Below are positions 30,925-43,651 of a DNA stretch of 64,000 bases, piece by piece (position 1 is the first letter of the stretch; every line of letters starts with the position of its first letter). This DNA is from Brachionus manjavacas (taxonomy: Eukaryota > Rotifera > Eurotatoria > Ploima > Brachionidae). The stretch spans positions 62,001 through 126,000 of the forward strand of contig JAHQIY010000033.1 in assembly GCA_019054805.1 (NCBI GenBank), written 5' to 3'. Position numbers and translations under genes: made by a program. The notes under the pieces are model-generated. The model was given only the letters and a program-made list of their open reading frames with translations, searched no databases and was not told the DNA's origin.

Positions 30925-31376
30925 AATCTTATTGGAAAAAATACAAATTGTTTAATTTTTTAGAAAATTTATTAAATCTTACTTTAACCAGTTCAAATTC
31001 GTTGCCAATCTTTGCCGATTCGTAGTTAATTCCATCAGTTTTTTTGAAATTATTCTCAAAAATTATCCGCACCAAGTCATAGCTTTCTCTAATTTCACTA
31101 ATTCCAATATCCTTTAGCATTTTTCTATTCTCATCATTAAAATTTTGAATTATGAGTTGGATAAAATTTTTAAATAAGACGCCATCTGAAAGTTCTTTAA
31201 GTCGATTATATGATTCTTGCTCGAGTGTTTTATTAATCTTATTAAATAAATAATAAAAAAGAATTTTAAATTTAATTATTTCAATTTACCCATGTTAGAA
31301 TCATTTGAATGATGGAACCGCTGAGCTTTTTCTTTCTGACAGTTGTGCTTCCATCAGAATTCATCATGTCTGTAAA
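30925..31376 (-). pseudogene. NuMA-like fragment, exons 1-2, copy N4
   Basis: Exons 1 and 2 as in N3. It differs by AACCAG for GACCAG at the exon-2 end. It heads the 1.94-kb tandem array, whose unit boundary lies inside its exon 2 at 31056. Confidence 0.5.
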
Positions 31377-32003
31377 CTGGAAAAAATAAGAATTAAACCT
31401 TTTTAAAATCAAATAAAAGAAAAAGTTTGATTAGATAATTTCATTTAATTAATATTTTATTTCAATGCATTCATTTTTTTGAAAATTTCTCAAGCTTTAA
31501 ATGTTAGTGTTGAATTAAAAAAAAATTCAAAATTTTACAAAAATTAACATAAACATTAGTTCGATTTCAAATTTTTTATTTCAAAATAATATTTGATTTT
31601 GTTCAATTAAAATTGTTTTCAATAAGAAATATATGTTAAACAAAAATTTTCATAATTGATTTTTTTAATTCTGAAAGTTGAATGTTTAAAAAAATAATAA
31701 AATCGATCAAAAATTAAGTCTCTAATTTGCATAATCCAACTATTTGAAAATTTAAATATCCCCTTAGGAAAGAATTTTTAAAAATGACTAATAATAATCC
31801 AGAGTTGTTTAAAAGTCACAAGTCTCTAGTCAAGTCCAAGTCAAGACTTTTTTTTTTTTTTTTTATTAAAAAGAAAGTCCCACCAAAGACTTTTTTTTCT
31901 TTTTTTGACTGAAAAAAGTGACTTAGAGTCCAAGCTTTGAAATTTTTTATTAAGCTCAGAGGTTTTTAATATATCTGTGTCGCTGGACAAAAAACTTTTT
32001 ATT

Positions 32004-32373
32004 TTAAGAACTTGAATTAATTTTCAATTTAAAAAAGAAAAGTTTTGAGTGATTATTTTTTCCATCATTAAAATCTTTGGGAAGAAAATTTAAGTTATCT
32101 TTTATTTCCTTTTGGGCCACTTCTATGTGATGAAAAAACCTTTGAAACTTCTGATGTAAATAGATCGATGACCAAATCAGTGGCAACAAGGCGATTTAGT
32201 TCATTTTGAATGCTATTTTTCATTTTTTCGGAAAATAATAAAGATTGAAAAGATTTAAATTCAGATTTGTTCGACCTATTGCCGAATAGTCGCTCACATT
32301 TTCCTGTTTGGTGTACTTTTCGGACATTCTAAGTCGAAAATCATTCGGCTAAAATAATTTTTTCAAGAATTTG
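32004..32373 (-). pseudogene. Fragment Q, copy 2
   Basis: As Q1, with ATTGCCG where Q1 has ATTGCCA. First tandem unit. Confidence 0.35.
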
Positions 32374-32998
32374 CTGTAAATCAGCGTAATATATTAAGGA
32401 ACAAAATTATTTCAACAAATTATAAAGTGTTTTTTCAAAAATTTAAAATCTTATAAAAAAACATGAAATATAAAAGATACCTTAACATACATAAATGAAA
32501 AAATAAAATTATTAAATTTTTTTTTATTTTTTTTTTATTTTATAATTAACTCAAAATAAAGGTTAAAATTTAATTTCTTTAATTCAATCTCTCTAAAATA
32601 AACTGAATTATTTGAATGTTAATTTAATAGTGATCTAAATATTTAACAATTTAATAATCCAAAATTGGACTTTATGACAAATGACTAAAAATGAATAAGA
32701 CTTTTTTTGAATCCTATTGATAATTGATTGTTAGCTTATAACCAAATAAAAATATATCATTTATATCAATATATCAAAAAAAGAATTTTTCAAAAAAATT
32801 TTGTCGCTTCTCATTGCACTTAGGACTGTTTAAAAATAATCAAAAACACTATTTAAAATTATATTCTATTATTTTTAAAATTCATTTTTAAAAAAGCTCA
32901 AATATTAAATTTTATCTAAAATTCATTTAACTTTAATAATTTTAGTAATCTAAGACACATTATCTTTCTGAGATATAAATAAACAAATAAAAAAATAT

Positions 32999-33318
32999 CA
33001 AAAATTATCCGCACCAAGTCATAGCTTTCTCTAATTTCACTAATTCCAATATCCTTTAGCATTTTTCTATTCTCATCATTAAAATTTTGAATTATGAGTT
33101 GGATAAAATTTTTAAATAAGACGCCATCTGAAAGTTCTTTAAGTCGATTATATGATTCTTGCTCGAGTGTTTTATTAATCTTATTAAATAAATAATAAAA
33201 AAGAATTTTAAATTTAATTATTTCAATTTACCCATGTTAGAATCATTTGAATGATGGAACCGCTGAGCTTTTTCTTTCTGACAGTTGTGCTTCCATCAGA
33301 ATTCATCATGTCTGTAAA
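32999..33318 (-). pseudogene. NuMA-like fragment, exon 1 and part of exon 2, copy N5
   Basis: Exon 1, intron 1 and the first part of exon 2. Exon 2 is cut at the tandem-unit boundary. Confidence 0.5.
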
Positions 33319-33941
33319 CTGGAAAAAATAAGAATTAAACCTTTTTAAAATCAAATAAAAGAAAAAGTTTGATTAGATAATTTCATTTAATTAATATTTT
33401 ATTTCAATGCATTCATTTTTTTGAAAATTTCTCAAGCTTTAAATGTTAGTGTTGAATTAAAAAAAAATTCAAAATTTTACAAAAATTAACATAAACATTA
33501 GTTCGATTTCAAATTTTTTATTTCAAAATAATATTTGATTTTGTTCAATTAAAATTGTTTTCAATAAGAAATATATGTTAAACAAAAATTTTCATAATTG
33601 ATTTTTTTAATTCTGAAAGTTGAATGTTTAAAAAATAATAAAATCGATCAAAAATTAAGTCTCTAATTTGCATAATCCAACTATTTGAAAATTTAAATAT
33701 CCCCTTAGGAAAGAATTTTTAAAAATGACTAATAATAATCCAGAGTTGTTTAAAAGTCACAAGTCTCTAGTCAAGTCCAAGTCAAGACTTTTTTTTTTTT
33801 TTATTAAAAAGAAAGTCCCACCAAAGACTTTTTTTTCTTTTTTTGACTGAAAAAAGTGACTTAGAGTCCAAGCTTTGAAATTTTTTATTAAGCTCAGAGG
33901 TTTTTAATATATCTGTGTCGCTGGACAAAAAACTTTTTATT

Positions 33942-34311
33942 TTAAGAACTTGAATTAATTTTCAATTTAAAAAAGAAAAGTTTTGAGTGATTATTTTTTC
34001 CATCATTAAAATCTTTGGGAAGAAAATTTAAGTTATCTTTTATTTCCTTTTGGGCCACTTCTATGTGATGAAAAAACCTTTGAAACTTCTGATGTAAATA
34101 GATCGATGACCAAATCAGTGGCAACAAGGCGATTTAGTTCATTTTGAATGCTATTTTTCATTTTTTCGGAAAATAATAAAGATTGAAAAGATTTAAATTC
34201 AGATTTGTTCGACCTATTGCCGAATAGTCGCTCACATTTTCCTGTTTGGTGTACTTTTCGGACATTCTAAGTCGAAAATCATTCGGCTAAAATAATTTTT
34301 TCAAGAATTTG
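33942..34311 (-). pseudogene. Fragment Q, copy 3
   Basis: Second tandem unit; essentially identical to copy 2. Confidence 0.35.
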
Positions 34312-34934
34312 CTGTAAATCAGCGTAATATATTAAGGAACAAAATTATTTCAACAAATTATAAAGTGTTTTTTCAAAAATTTAAAATCTTATAAAAAAAC
34401 ATGAAATATAAAAGATACCTTAACATACATAAATGAAAAAATAAAATTATTAAATTTTTTTTTATTTTTTTTATTTTATAATTAACTCAAAATAAAGGTT
34501 AAAATTTAATTTCTTTAATTCAATCTCTCTAAAATAAACTGAATTATTTGAATGTTAATTTAATAGTGATCTAAATATTTAACAATTTAATAATCCAAAA
34601 TTGGACTTTATGACAAATGACTAAAAATGAATAAGACTTTTTTTGAATCCTATTGATAATTGATTGTTAGCTTATAACCAAATAAAAATATATCATTTAT
34701 ATCAATATATCAAAAAAAGAATTTTTCAAAAAAAATTTTGTCGCTTCTCATTGCACTTAGGACTGTTTAAAAATAATCAAAAACACTATTTAAAATTATA
34801 TTCTATTATTTTTAAAATTCATTTTTAAAAAGCTCAAATATTAAATTTTATCTAAAATTCATTTAACTTTAATAATTTTAGTAATCTAAGACACATTATC
34901 TTTCTGAGATATAAATAAACAAATAAAAAAATAT

Positions 34935-35254
34935 CAAAAATTATCCGCACCAAGTCATAGCTTTCTCTAATTTCACTAATTCCAATATCCTTTAGCATTT
35001 TTCTATTCTCATCATTAAAATTTTGAATTATGAGTTGGATAAAATTTTTAAATAAGACGCCATCTGAAAGTTCTTTAAGTCGATTATATGATTCTTGCTC
35101 GAGTGTTTTATTAATCTTATTAAATAAATAATAAAAAAGAATTTTAAATTTAATTATTTCAATTTACCCATGTTAGAATCATTTGAATGATGGAACCGCT
35201 GAGCTTTTTCTTTCTGACAGTTGTGCTTCCATCAGAATTCATCATGTCTGTAAA
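34935..35254 (-). pseudogene. NuMA-like fragment, exon 1 and part of exon 2, copy N6
   Basis: Same extent as N5, third tandem unit. Confidence 0.5.
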
Positions 35255-35876
35255 CTGGAAAAAATAAGAATTAAACCTTTTTAAAATCAAATAAAAGAAA
35301 AAGTTTGATTAGATAATTTCATTTAATTAATATTTTATTTCAATGCATTCATTTTTTGAAAATTTCTCAAGCTTTAAATGTTAGTGTTGAATTAAAAAAA
35401 TTCAAAATTTTACAAAAATTAACATAAACATTAGTTCGATTTCAAATTTTTTATTTCAAAATAATATTTGATTTTGTTCAATTAAAATTGTTTTCAATAA
35501 GAAATATATGTTAAACAAAAATTTTCATAATTGATTTTTTTAATTCTGAAAGTTGAATGTTTAAAAAAATAATAAAATCGATCAAAAATTAAGTCTCTAA
35601 TTTGCATAATCCAACTATTTGAAAATTTAAATATCCCCTTAGGAAAGAATTTTTAAAAATGACTAATAATAATCCAGAGTTGTTTAAAAGTCACAAGTCT
35701 CTAGTCAAGTCCAAGTCAAGACTTTTTTTTTTTTTTTATTAAAAAGAAAGTCCCACCAAAGACTTTTTTTTCTTTTTTTGACTGAAAAAAGTGACTTAGA
35801 GTCCAAGCTTTGAAATTTTTTATTAAGCTCAGAGGTTTTTAATATATCTGTGTCGCTGGACAAAAAACTTTTTATT

Positions 35877-36245
35877 TTAAGAACTTGAATTAATTTTCAA
35901 TTTAAAAAGAAAAGTTTTGAGTGATTATTTTTTCCATCATTAAAATCTTTGGGAAGAAAATTTAAGTTATCTTTTATTTCCTTTTGGGCCACTTCTATGT
36001 GATGAAAAAACCTTTGAAACTTCTGATGTAAATAGATCGATGACCAAATCAGTGGCAACAAGGCGATTTAGTTCATTTTGAATGCTATTTTTCATTTTTT
36101 CGGAAAATAATAAAGATTGAAAAGATTTAAATTCAGATTTGTTCGACCTATTGCCGAATAGTCGCTCACATTTTCCTGTTTGGTGTACTTTTCGGACATT
36201 CTAAGTCGAAAATCATTCGGCTAAAATAATTTTTTCAAGAATTTG
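35877..36245 (-). pseudogene. Fragment Q, copy 4
   Basis: An A-run shortened by two bases breaks the final frame near 35905, otherwise as copy 2. Confidence 0.35.
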
Positions 36246-36867
36246 CTGTAAATCAGCGTAATATATTAAGGAACAAAATTATTTCAACAAATTATAAAGT
36301 GTTTTTTCAAAAATTTAAAATCTTATAAAAAAACATGAAATATAAAAGATACCTTAACATACATAAATGAAAAAATAAAATTATTAAATTTTTTTTTATT
36401 TTTTTTATTTTATAATTAACTCAAAATAAAGGTTAAAATTTAATTTCTTTAATTCAATCTCTCTAAAATAAACTGAATTATTTGAATGTTAATTTAATAG
36501 TGATCTAAATATTTAACAATTTAATAATCCAAAATTGGACTTTATGACAAATGACTAAAAATGAATAAGACTTTTTTTGAATCCTATTGATAATTGATTG
36601 TTAGCTTATAACCAAATAAAAATATATCATTTATATCAATATATCAAAAAGAATTTTTCAAAAAAAATTTTGTCGCTTCTCATTGCACTTAGGACTGTTT
36701 AAAAATAATCAAAAACACTATTTAAAATTATATTCTATTATTTTTAAAATTCATTTTTAAAAAAGCTCAAATATTAAATTTTATCTAAAATTCATTTAAC
36801 TTTAATAATTTTAGTAATCTAAGACACATTATCTTTCTGAGATATAAATAAACAAATAAAAAAATAT

Positions 36868-37187
36868 CAAAAATTATCCGCACCAAGTCATAGCTTTCTC
36901 TAATTTCACTAATTCCAATATCCTTTAGCATTTTTCTATTCTCATCATTAAAATTTTGAATTATGAGTTGGATAAAATTTTTAAATAAGACGCCATCTGA
37001 AAGTTCTTTAAGTCGATTATATGATTCTTGCTCGAGTGTTTTATTAATCTTATTAAATAAATAATAAAAAAGAATTTTAAATTTAATTATTTCAATTTAC
37101 CCATGTTAGAATCATTTGAATGATGGAACCGCTGAGCTTTTTCTTTCTGACAGTTGTGCTTCCATCAGAATTCATCATGTCTGTAAA
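36868..37187 (-). pseudogene. NuMA-like fragment, exon 1 and part of exon 2, copy N7
   Basis: Same extent as N5, fourth (incomplete) tandem unit. Confidence 0.5.
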
Positions 37188-37812
37188 CTGGAAAAAATAA
37201 GAATTAAACCTTTTTAAAATCAAATAAAAGAAAAAGTTTGATTAGATAATTTCATTTAATTAATATTTTATTTCAATGCATTCATTTTTTTGAAAATTTC
37301 TCAAGCTTTAAATGTTAGTGTTGAATTAAAAAAAAATTCAAAATTTTACAAAAATTAACATAAACATTAGTTCGATTTCAAATTTTTTATTTCAAAATAA
37401 TATTTGATTTTGTTCAATTAAAATTGTTTTCAATAAGAAATATATGTTAAACAAAAATTTTCATAATTGATTTTTTTAATTCTGAAAGTTGAATGTTTAA
37501 AAAATAATAAAATCGATCAAAAATTAAGTCTCTAATTTGCGTAATCCAACTATTTGAAAATTTAAATATCCCCTTAGGAAAGAATTTTTAAAAATGACTA
37601 ATAATAATCCAGAGTTGTTTAAAAGTCACAAGTCTCTAGTCAAGTCCAAGTCAAGACTTTTTTTTTTTTTTTTATTAAAAAGAAAGTCCCACCAAAGACT
37701 TTTTTTTCTTTTTTTGACTGAAAAAAGTGACTTAGAGTCCAAGCTTTGAAATTTTTTATTAAGCTCAGAGGTTTTTAATATATCTGTGTCGCTGGACAAA
37801 AAACTTTTTATT

Positions 37813-38166
37813 TTAAGAACTTGAATTAATTTTCAATTTAAAAAGAAAAGTTTTGAGTGATTATTTTTTCCATCATTAAAATCTTTGGGAAGAAAATTTA
37901 AGTTATCTTTTATTTCCTTTTTGGCCACTTCTATGTGATGAAAAAACCTTTGAAACTTCTGATGTAAATAGATCGATGACCAAATCAGTGGCAACAAGGC
38001 GATTTAGTTCATTTTGAATGCTATTTTTCATTTTTTCGGAAAATAATAAAGATTGAAAAGATTTAAATTCAGATTTGTTCGACCTATTGCCGAATAGTCG
38101 CTCACATTTTCCTGTTTGGTGTACTTTTCGGACATTCTAAGTCGAAAATCATTCGGCTAAAATAAT
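37813..38166 (-). pseudogene. Fragment Q, copy 5, truncated
   Basis: Carries CTTTTTGGCC in place of CTTTTGGGCC, a variant shared with Q6. It ends at the join with pogo at about 38167. Confidence 0.35.
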
Positions 38167-38167
38167 T

Positions 38168-39020
38168 TTCCATATAAGATTGAAGCTGAGTGTGAAAATC
38201 ATACATTTTTGATGAAGTAATGCTACATTGATTAAATATGTCCCTAATAATATTTTGATCTAATTGTTCCCATATTTCACTCATCCAAACAATTACTTGT
38301 GCATAGCCAGGTGATCTTAACATATCCAGCTGAAGTAAAAATTTTCTCCGCATTTATAAGACTATTTTTCCATTTATAATGATAGGCTTTGTTTAAAAGA
38401 CGCATCCAACTAACGTCAGCAGGCTGCAAAAATTTTTGAAATTTTTTGGGACATAAATATGTTTGATGTTGTTCTGAGCAAGAGTATTTTTAAGTTTATT
38501 TGTGCAATGACAAGGCGCTTAGTCCATGATCAAAGTGAGAATTCTCAAATCTTTGGAAGCGATTTTAGGGATTATACACCTTTTTAAAACTTTATCGCTA
38601 ATCATATGCTCATTGAAAGTTCCAGATTTGTGATAAACTAGCAAAACGTTACTTGCAACTCAAAATCTTTCAAAGGTTTCACTCTTGGAACTATAATAAG
38701 AGGTATAAATTTATAGCCAGTAGCAGAAGCAGCAAAGCACACAGACATTCTAGTTTATTCGTCTCCAGACGTAGTAGTTAAAACACTTTTTTCACCAGCC
38801 TGATCGTACGTATAGTTACTCTATGAATCTAAATATATGATGGTTTCATCCATGTTAATAATGGAACATGATTGCACGTTACTTAACTCTAAAATACATT
38901 TATTGATGATTAAGATTACTTCGTCTTTAGAATTGCGTGGAATTTCTCTTCCACTAGTTGTAATTCGCCTTAGCACAAATTTTGATCGTTTTAAAAATCT
39001 AGAAAACCATTCATTTGATA
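38168..39020 (-). mobile_element. pogo-type transposon, 3'- and 5'-truncated, copy P3
   Basis: The catalytic region is as in P1, but the transposase tail is cut at 38168 by fusion to the Q flank through a short T-rich overlap (TTTTCC). An extra base near 38320 disrupts the C-terminal frame. The terminus seen in P1 and P2 is missing. Confidence 0.85.
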
Positions 39021-39024
39021 AGCT

Positions 39025-39476
39025 AATCTTATTGGAAAAAATACAAATTGTTTAATTTTTTAGAAAATTTATTAAATCTTACTTTGACCAGTTCAAATTC
39101 GTTGCCAATCTTTGCCGATTCTTAGTTAATTCCATCAGTTTTTTTGAAATTATTCTCAAAAATTATCCGCACCAAGTCATAGCTTTCTCTAATTTCACTA
39201 ATTCCAATATCCTTTAGCATTTTTCTATTCTCATCATTAAAATTTTGAATTATGAGTTGGATAAAATTTTTAAATAAGACGCCATCTGAAAGTTCTTTAA
39301 GTCGATTATATGATTCTTGCTCGAGTGTTTTATTAATCTTATTAAATAAATAATAAAAAAGAATTTTAAATTTAATTATTTCAATTTACCCATGTTAGAA
39401 TCATTTGAATGATGGAACCGCTGAGCTTTTTCTTTCAGACAGTTGTGCTTCCATCAGAATTCATCATGTCTGTAAA
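39025..39476 (-). pseudogene. NuMA-like fragment, exons 1-2, copy N8
   Basis: As N3 but with TGA replacing the AGA codon after GTC in exon 1, a marker shared with N10, N11, N13, N14 and N15. It has CTTAGTT where the other copies have CGTAGTT in exon 2. Confidence 0.5.
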
Positions 39477-39904
39477 CTGGAAAAAATAAGAATTAAACCT
39501 TTTTAAAATCAAATAAAAGAAAAAGTTGGATTAGATAATTTCATTTAATTAATATTTTATTTCAATGCATTCATTTTTTTGAAAATTTCTCAAGCTTTAA
39601 ATGTTAGTGTTGAATTAAAAAAAAATTCAAAATTTTACAAAAATTAACATAAACATTAGTTCGATTTCAAATTTTTTATTTCCAAAATAATATTTGATTT
39701 TGTTCAATTAAAATTGTTTTCAATAAGAAATATATGTTAAACAAAAATTTTCATAATTGATTTTTTTAATTCTGAAAGTTGAATGTTTAAAAAAATAATA
39801 AAATCGATCAAAAATTAAGTCTCTAATTTGCGTAATCCAACTATTTGAAAATTTAAATATCCCCTTAGGAAAGAATTTTTAAAAATGACTAATAATAATC
39901 CAGA

Positions 39905-40110
39905 GTTGTTTAAAAGTCACAAGTCTCTAGTCAAGTCCAAGTCAAGACTTATTTTTTTTTTTTTTTCAAAAGTCCAACCAAAGACTTTAAAATTTTTTTT
40001 TCAAAGAAAAGTCCAAGTCAAGAATTTTTTTTTTTTTTTTTATTAAAAAGAAAGTCCCACTAAAGAGTTTTTTTTCTTTTTTTGACTGAAAAAAGTGACT
40101 TAGAGTCCAA
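39905..40110. repeat. Expanded GACTT/AAGTC and poly-T cluster
   Basis: Degenerate CAAGTCCAAGTCAAGACTT units interleaved with T-runs; longer here than in its other occurrences (12808-12930, 31808-31935, 33746-33870, 35685-35800, 37620-37735, and shortened at 48625-48680 and 57725-57785). Several rearrangement joins fall in or beside these clusters. Confidence 0.6.
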
Positions 40111-40180
40111 GCTTTGAAATTTTTTATTAAGCTCAGAGGTTTTTAATATATCTGTGTCGCTGGACAAAGAACTTTTTATT

Positions 40181-40550
40181 TTAAGAACTTGAATTAATTT
40201 TCAATTTAAAAAAGAAAAGTTTTGAGTGATTATTTTTTCCATCATTAAAATCTTTGGGAAGAAAATTTAAGTTATCTTTTATTTCCTTTTTGGCCACTTC
40301 TATGTGATGAAAAAACCTTTGAAACTTCTGATGTAAATAGATCGATGACCAAATCAGTGGCAACAAGGCGATTTAGTTCATTTTGAATGCTATTTTTCAT
40401 TTTTTCGGAAAATAATAAAGATTGAAAAGATTTAAATTCAGATTTGTTCGACCTATTGCCGAATAGTCGCTCACATTTTCCTGTTTGGTGTACTTTTCGG
40501 ACATTCTAAGTCGAAAATCATTCGGCTAAAATAATTTTTTCAAGAATTTG
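40181..40550 (-). pseudogene. Fragment Q, copy 6
   Basis: As Q1 with the CTTTTTGGCC variant. The last copy in the window; the later units have lost Q. Confidence 0.35.
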
Positions 40551-41213
40551 CTGTAAATCAGCGTAATATATTAAGGAACAAAATTATTTCAACAAATTAT
40601 AAAGTGTTTTTTCCAAAATTTTAAAATCTTATAAAAAAACATGAAATATAAAAGATACCTTAACATACATAAATGAAAAAATAAAATTATTAAATTTTTT
40701 TTTATTTTTTTTTTATTTTATAATTAACTCAAAATAAAGGTTAAAATTTAATTTCTTTAATTCAATCTCTCTAAAATAAACTGAATTATTTGAATGTTAA
40801 TTTAATAGTGATCTAAATATTTAACAATTTAATAATCCAAAATTGGACTTTATGACAAATGACTAAAAATGAATAAGACTTTTTTTGAATCCTATTGATA
40901 ATTGATTGTTAGCTTATAACCAAATAAAAATATATCATTTATATCAATATATCAAAAAAGAATTTTTCAAAAAAATTTTGTCGCTTCTCATTGCACTTAG
41001 GACTGTTTAAAAATAATCAAAAACACTATTTAAAATTATATTCTATTATTTTTAAAATTCATTTTTAAAAAAGCTCAAATATTAAATTTTATCTAAAATT
41101 CATTTAACTTTAATAATTTTAGTAATCTAAGACACATTATCTTTCTGAGATATAAATAAACAAATAAAAAAATATAAAATTAAAAAATTTTGTTGTCTTT
41201 TTATGAGTCAAGA

Positions 41214-41570
41214 CTAGATTTTTTTCTCACTCCTTGTGGAGCATAGGGTCATTACTTTTGATTTCCACTCAAGTCGATCTTTTGCCTTTCCCCTTGCTAC
41301 TCCCCATGTCATTCCCATTTCGATGAGCTCTTTCGTGATAGTTGACCTCCATGTTACTGCTGGTCGTCCTACCTTACGTCGCCCTTGAGTTGTCCATTGA
41401 AGGGCCCTTTTTGGTATCCGTGTATCTTTCAATCTAAGTACATGTCCAAGTCATCGCAGCTTTTTGTCTTTAATGCATTGAATTAATGGTTCTGAATTTG
41501 TTCTTGAGTAAAGCTCAGCATTTGACAATGTCTCAGGCCAATGTATCCCGAGAATCCCGAGTAAAAAATA
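41214..41570 (-). mobile_element. LINE 3' end, copy L2
   Basis: As L1 with the same TGA at the Trp codon. It reads TTQGRRK for L1's TPQGRRK and has a slightly longer open upstream part (LLGILGIHWPE). Confidence 0.88.
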
Positions 41571-42114
41571 TTTTTTTCTTAAGCAATGACTTATTATGTC
41601 AAGTTTATTTTCATATTTAAAAATTAAAAATATCCCTTTTTTATTGAACTTCAATGGGTTTAAATTTTTTTAAATTGATTTTTAAAATAACTTTAAAAGA
41701 CAAAAAAATTTAATTTTTTAAAATTAATAGCTTATTCAAGTGTAAAAATAAAATTATTCCATTTTGAATGAATGAATATTAAAGTAAAAGATGAATTTGA
41801 TTTTTTTAATTATCTTAGCCTGAATTTTTAAAATTATTGATTTATTTTTTAAATAAATTTGAAATCAAACATTTATAATGTTAATTTGATAATGTGCCAT
41901 TTTTAGGAATACCATGTCTGGTAATGTTGAGCATTTATTTTTTAAAAATTATCAAAATAATTTGATTAATTAAATTTTAAATGATGGTTTTGATCTTAAA
42001 AATTTCATTTGAAATTAAATTTGCCTAAAAAATTTCGAAAAATTCGGACATATTTTATCTTAAAATTTATTTAAAAGAGACTACTTATCACAAAATTATT
42101 CTAAAAATAAATAC

Positions 42115-43347
42115 CTGATTTTTCCGCTTAGACTGCTGAGAATGCCGCAACATCCTTTGTCAATATTCTTTGTCAACCGGAATGGACGTACTTTGCACCC
42201 ATGATTTTGTCTTAGAGTGTATAAGCCTTATGTACGAGGTATTGGGAATAAAAGAATTTTGCTGGGTAATTGTAGTTGTGTCATCCAATTCAAACAACGT
42301 TAACAAATTGTTTGCACTTTTTTACAGTGACAAGAGAAAAAACCGGTTCAATTGTGTCACCTCTTAGTCTAGATCTCATTGAATTCTCGGTCAGATCGTC
42401 ATCAATCTCGGCAGCTTTGTACAAACCAGTGCCTAAATGCTTGAAGCGAATTAAATGGGATCATCTAGCAGCTCCACCCCGACATGCATTTTGCCTCGCT
42501 ATTCCACTTTCCACAGAGCTTTGGACGAAGTGGCAGATGTTGCTGACAATCCTCCAGTCCTTCTAATAAACACTTGCTGCCTTCCTTTATACTCATCACA
42601 AGTTTAATATTTTTCTTGTTCAATATGGAACAATCTGATAACATCTCCCTTAAAATTTTAAATAAATTTTTGAAAAAAAATTTTAATTTTATTGTTTCTA
42701 ATATAAATAAATTTTAATTTTATTATTTCTTTTTTTTTTAAATTTAATTATTTTTTTATTTAGTTTATAAAATGACTGGACTATGAACCAGGAACCTTCG
42801 TTGCCAGTCGAGTCAAGATAGACTCTCATTGCATTTTTTGCAAGTGTGCCGAGAGTTTTTTATTAACTGTCAAGAACATATAGCTCTTTATGTGTAAAAG
42901 TTGTACGACTGTTCTGTATTGGATTATGGTGTTCGACTCAATAAGCTTTGTGGTTTCAAATTGGTTTTTTTGTTTTTTTTCCAAATCAGCCGCATGCTTA
43001 AAAATAAATTAGTTCATTAAAAAATAAATTCTTACTTGGAGCTTTTAAAGGACTAATTCATCCATAGGTTGGTTTAACTGCTGGTCAGTGGCAAGCATTG
43101 TTGAATTCTGCAGAAACTGCTTCCAATATTGTCGCTGGGCCGAGTACCGGTGCTGAGGTATGACTCTGAATAGACAGTCTCGGAATTTATTGGGCGGGTT
43201 TTTGAGAACGCCTGACAATGGCTGAACAACGCATCGTGTGTCCACTAGACCAAGAGAATTGATAAAGCCGGACACAAGACCCTCGGTGTACAAAGAGATC
43301 ACATCTGCCATGTGAAGAAAGCTTGATACTGGATTATTATTAGTCAT
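42115..43347 (-). pseudogene. ITPR: IP3 receptor N-terminus, copy I3
   Basis: Exon a 43347-43038, exon b start, exon c. Exon b lost about 202 bases together with its donor site: YKL is followed directly by intron sequence. One A fewer in the run before GCAAGTG breaks exon b further. Same stops in exon c as I2. Confidence 0.9.
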
Positions 43348-43651
43348 TTTTAAAAATTCATTCCTAAGGGGATATTTAAATTTTCAAATAGTTGGATTAT
43401 ACAAATTAGAGACTTAATTTTTGATCGATTTTATTAATTTTCTAAACATTCAACTTTCAGAATTAAAAAAATCAATTATGAAAATTTTTGTTTAACATAT
43501 ATTTCTTATTGAAAACAATTTTAATTGAACAAAATCAAATATTATTTTGAAATAAAAAATTTGAAATCGAATTAATGTTTATGTTAATTTTTGTAAAATT
43601 TTGAATTTTTTTTTAATTCAACACTAACATTTAAAGCTTGAGAAATTTTCA

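Larger units (their letters stand above)
31056..38167. repeat. Tandem array of a 1.94-kb composite unit (3.7 copies)
   Basis: Units start at 31056, 32998, 34934 and 36867 (lengths 1942, 1936, 1933, and about 1300 for the last). Each begins with TCAAAAATTATCC inside NuMA-like exon 2. It holds exon 1, the AT spacer, the GACTT cluster, fragment Q and the AT tail, and ends AAATAAAAAAATAT, the point where the LINE 3' tail begins in other units. Copies differ mainly in homopolymer length. The last unit stops inside the Q flank at about 38167, where pogo resumes. Confidence 0.93.

Noticed and set aside
31056-38167. CRISPR-like or prokaryotic repeat array
   Set aside because: Units are about 1.94 kb, contain eukaryotic exons and have no spacer pattern.
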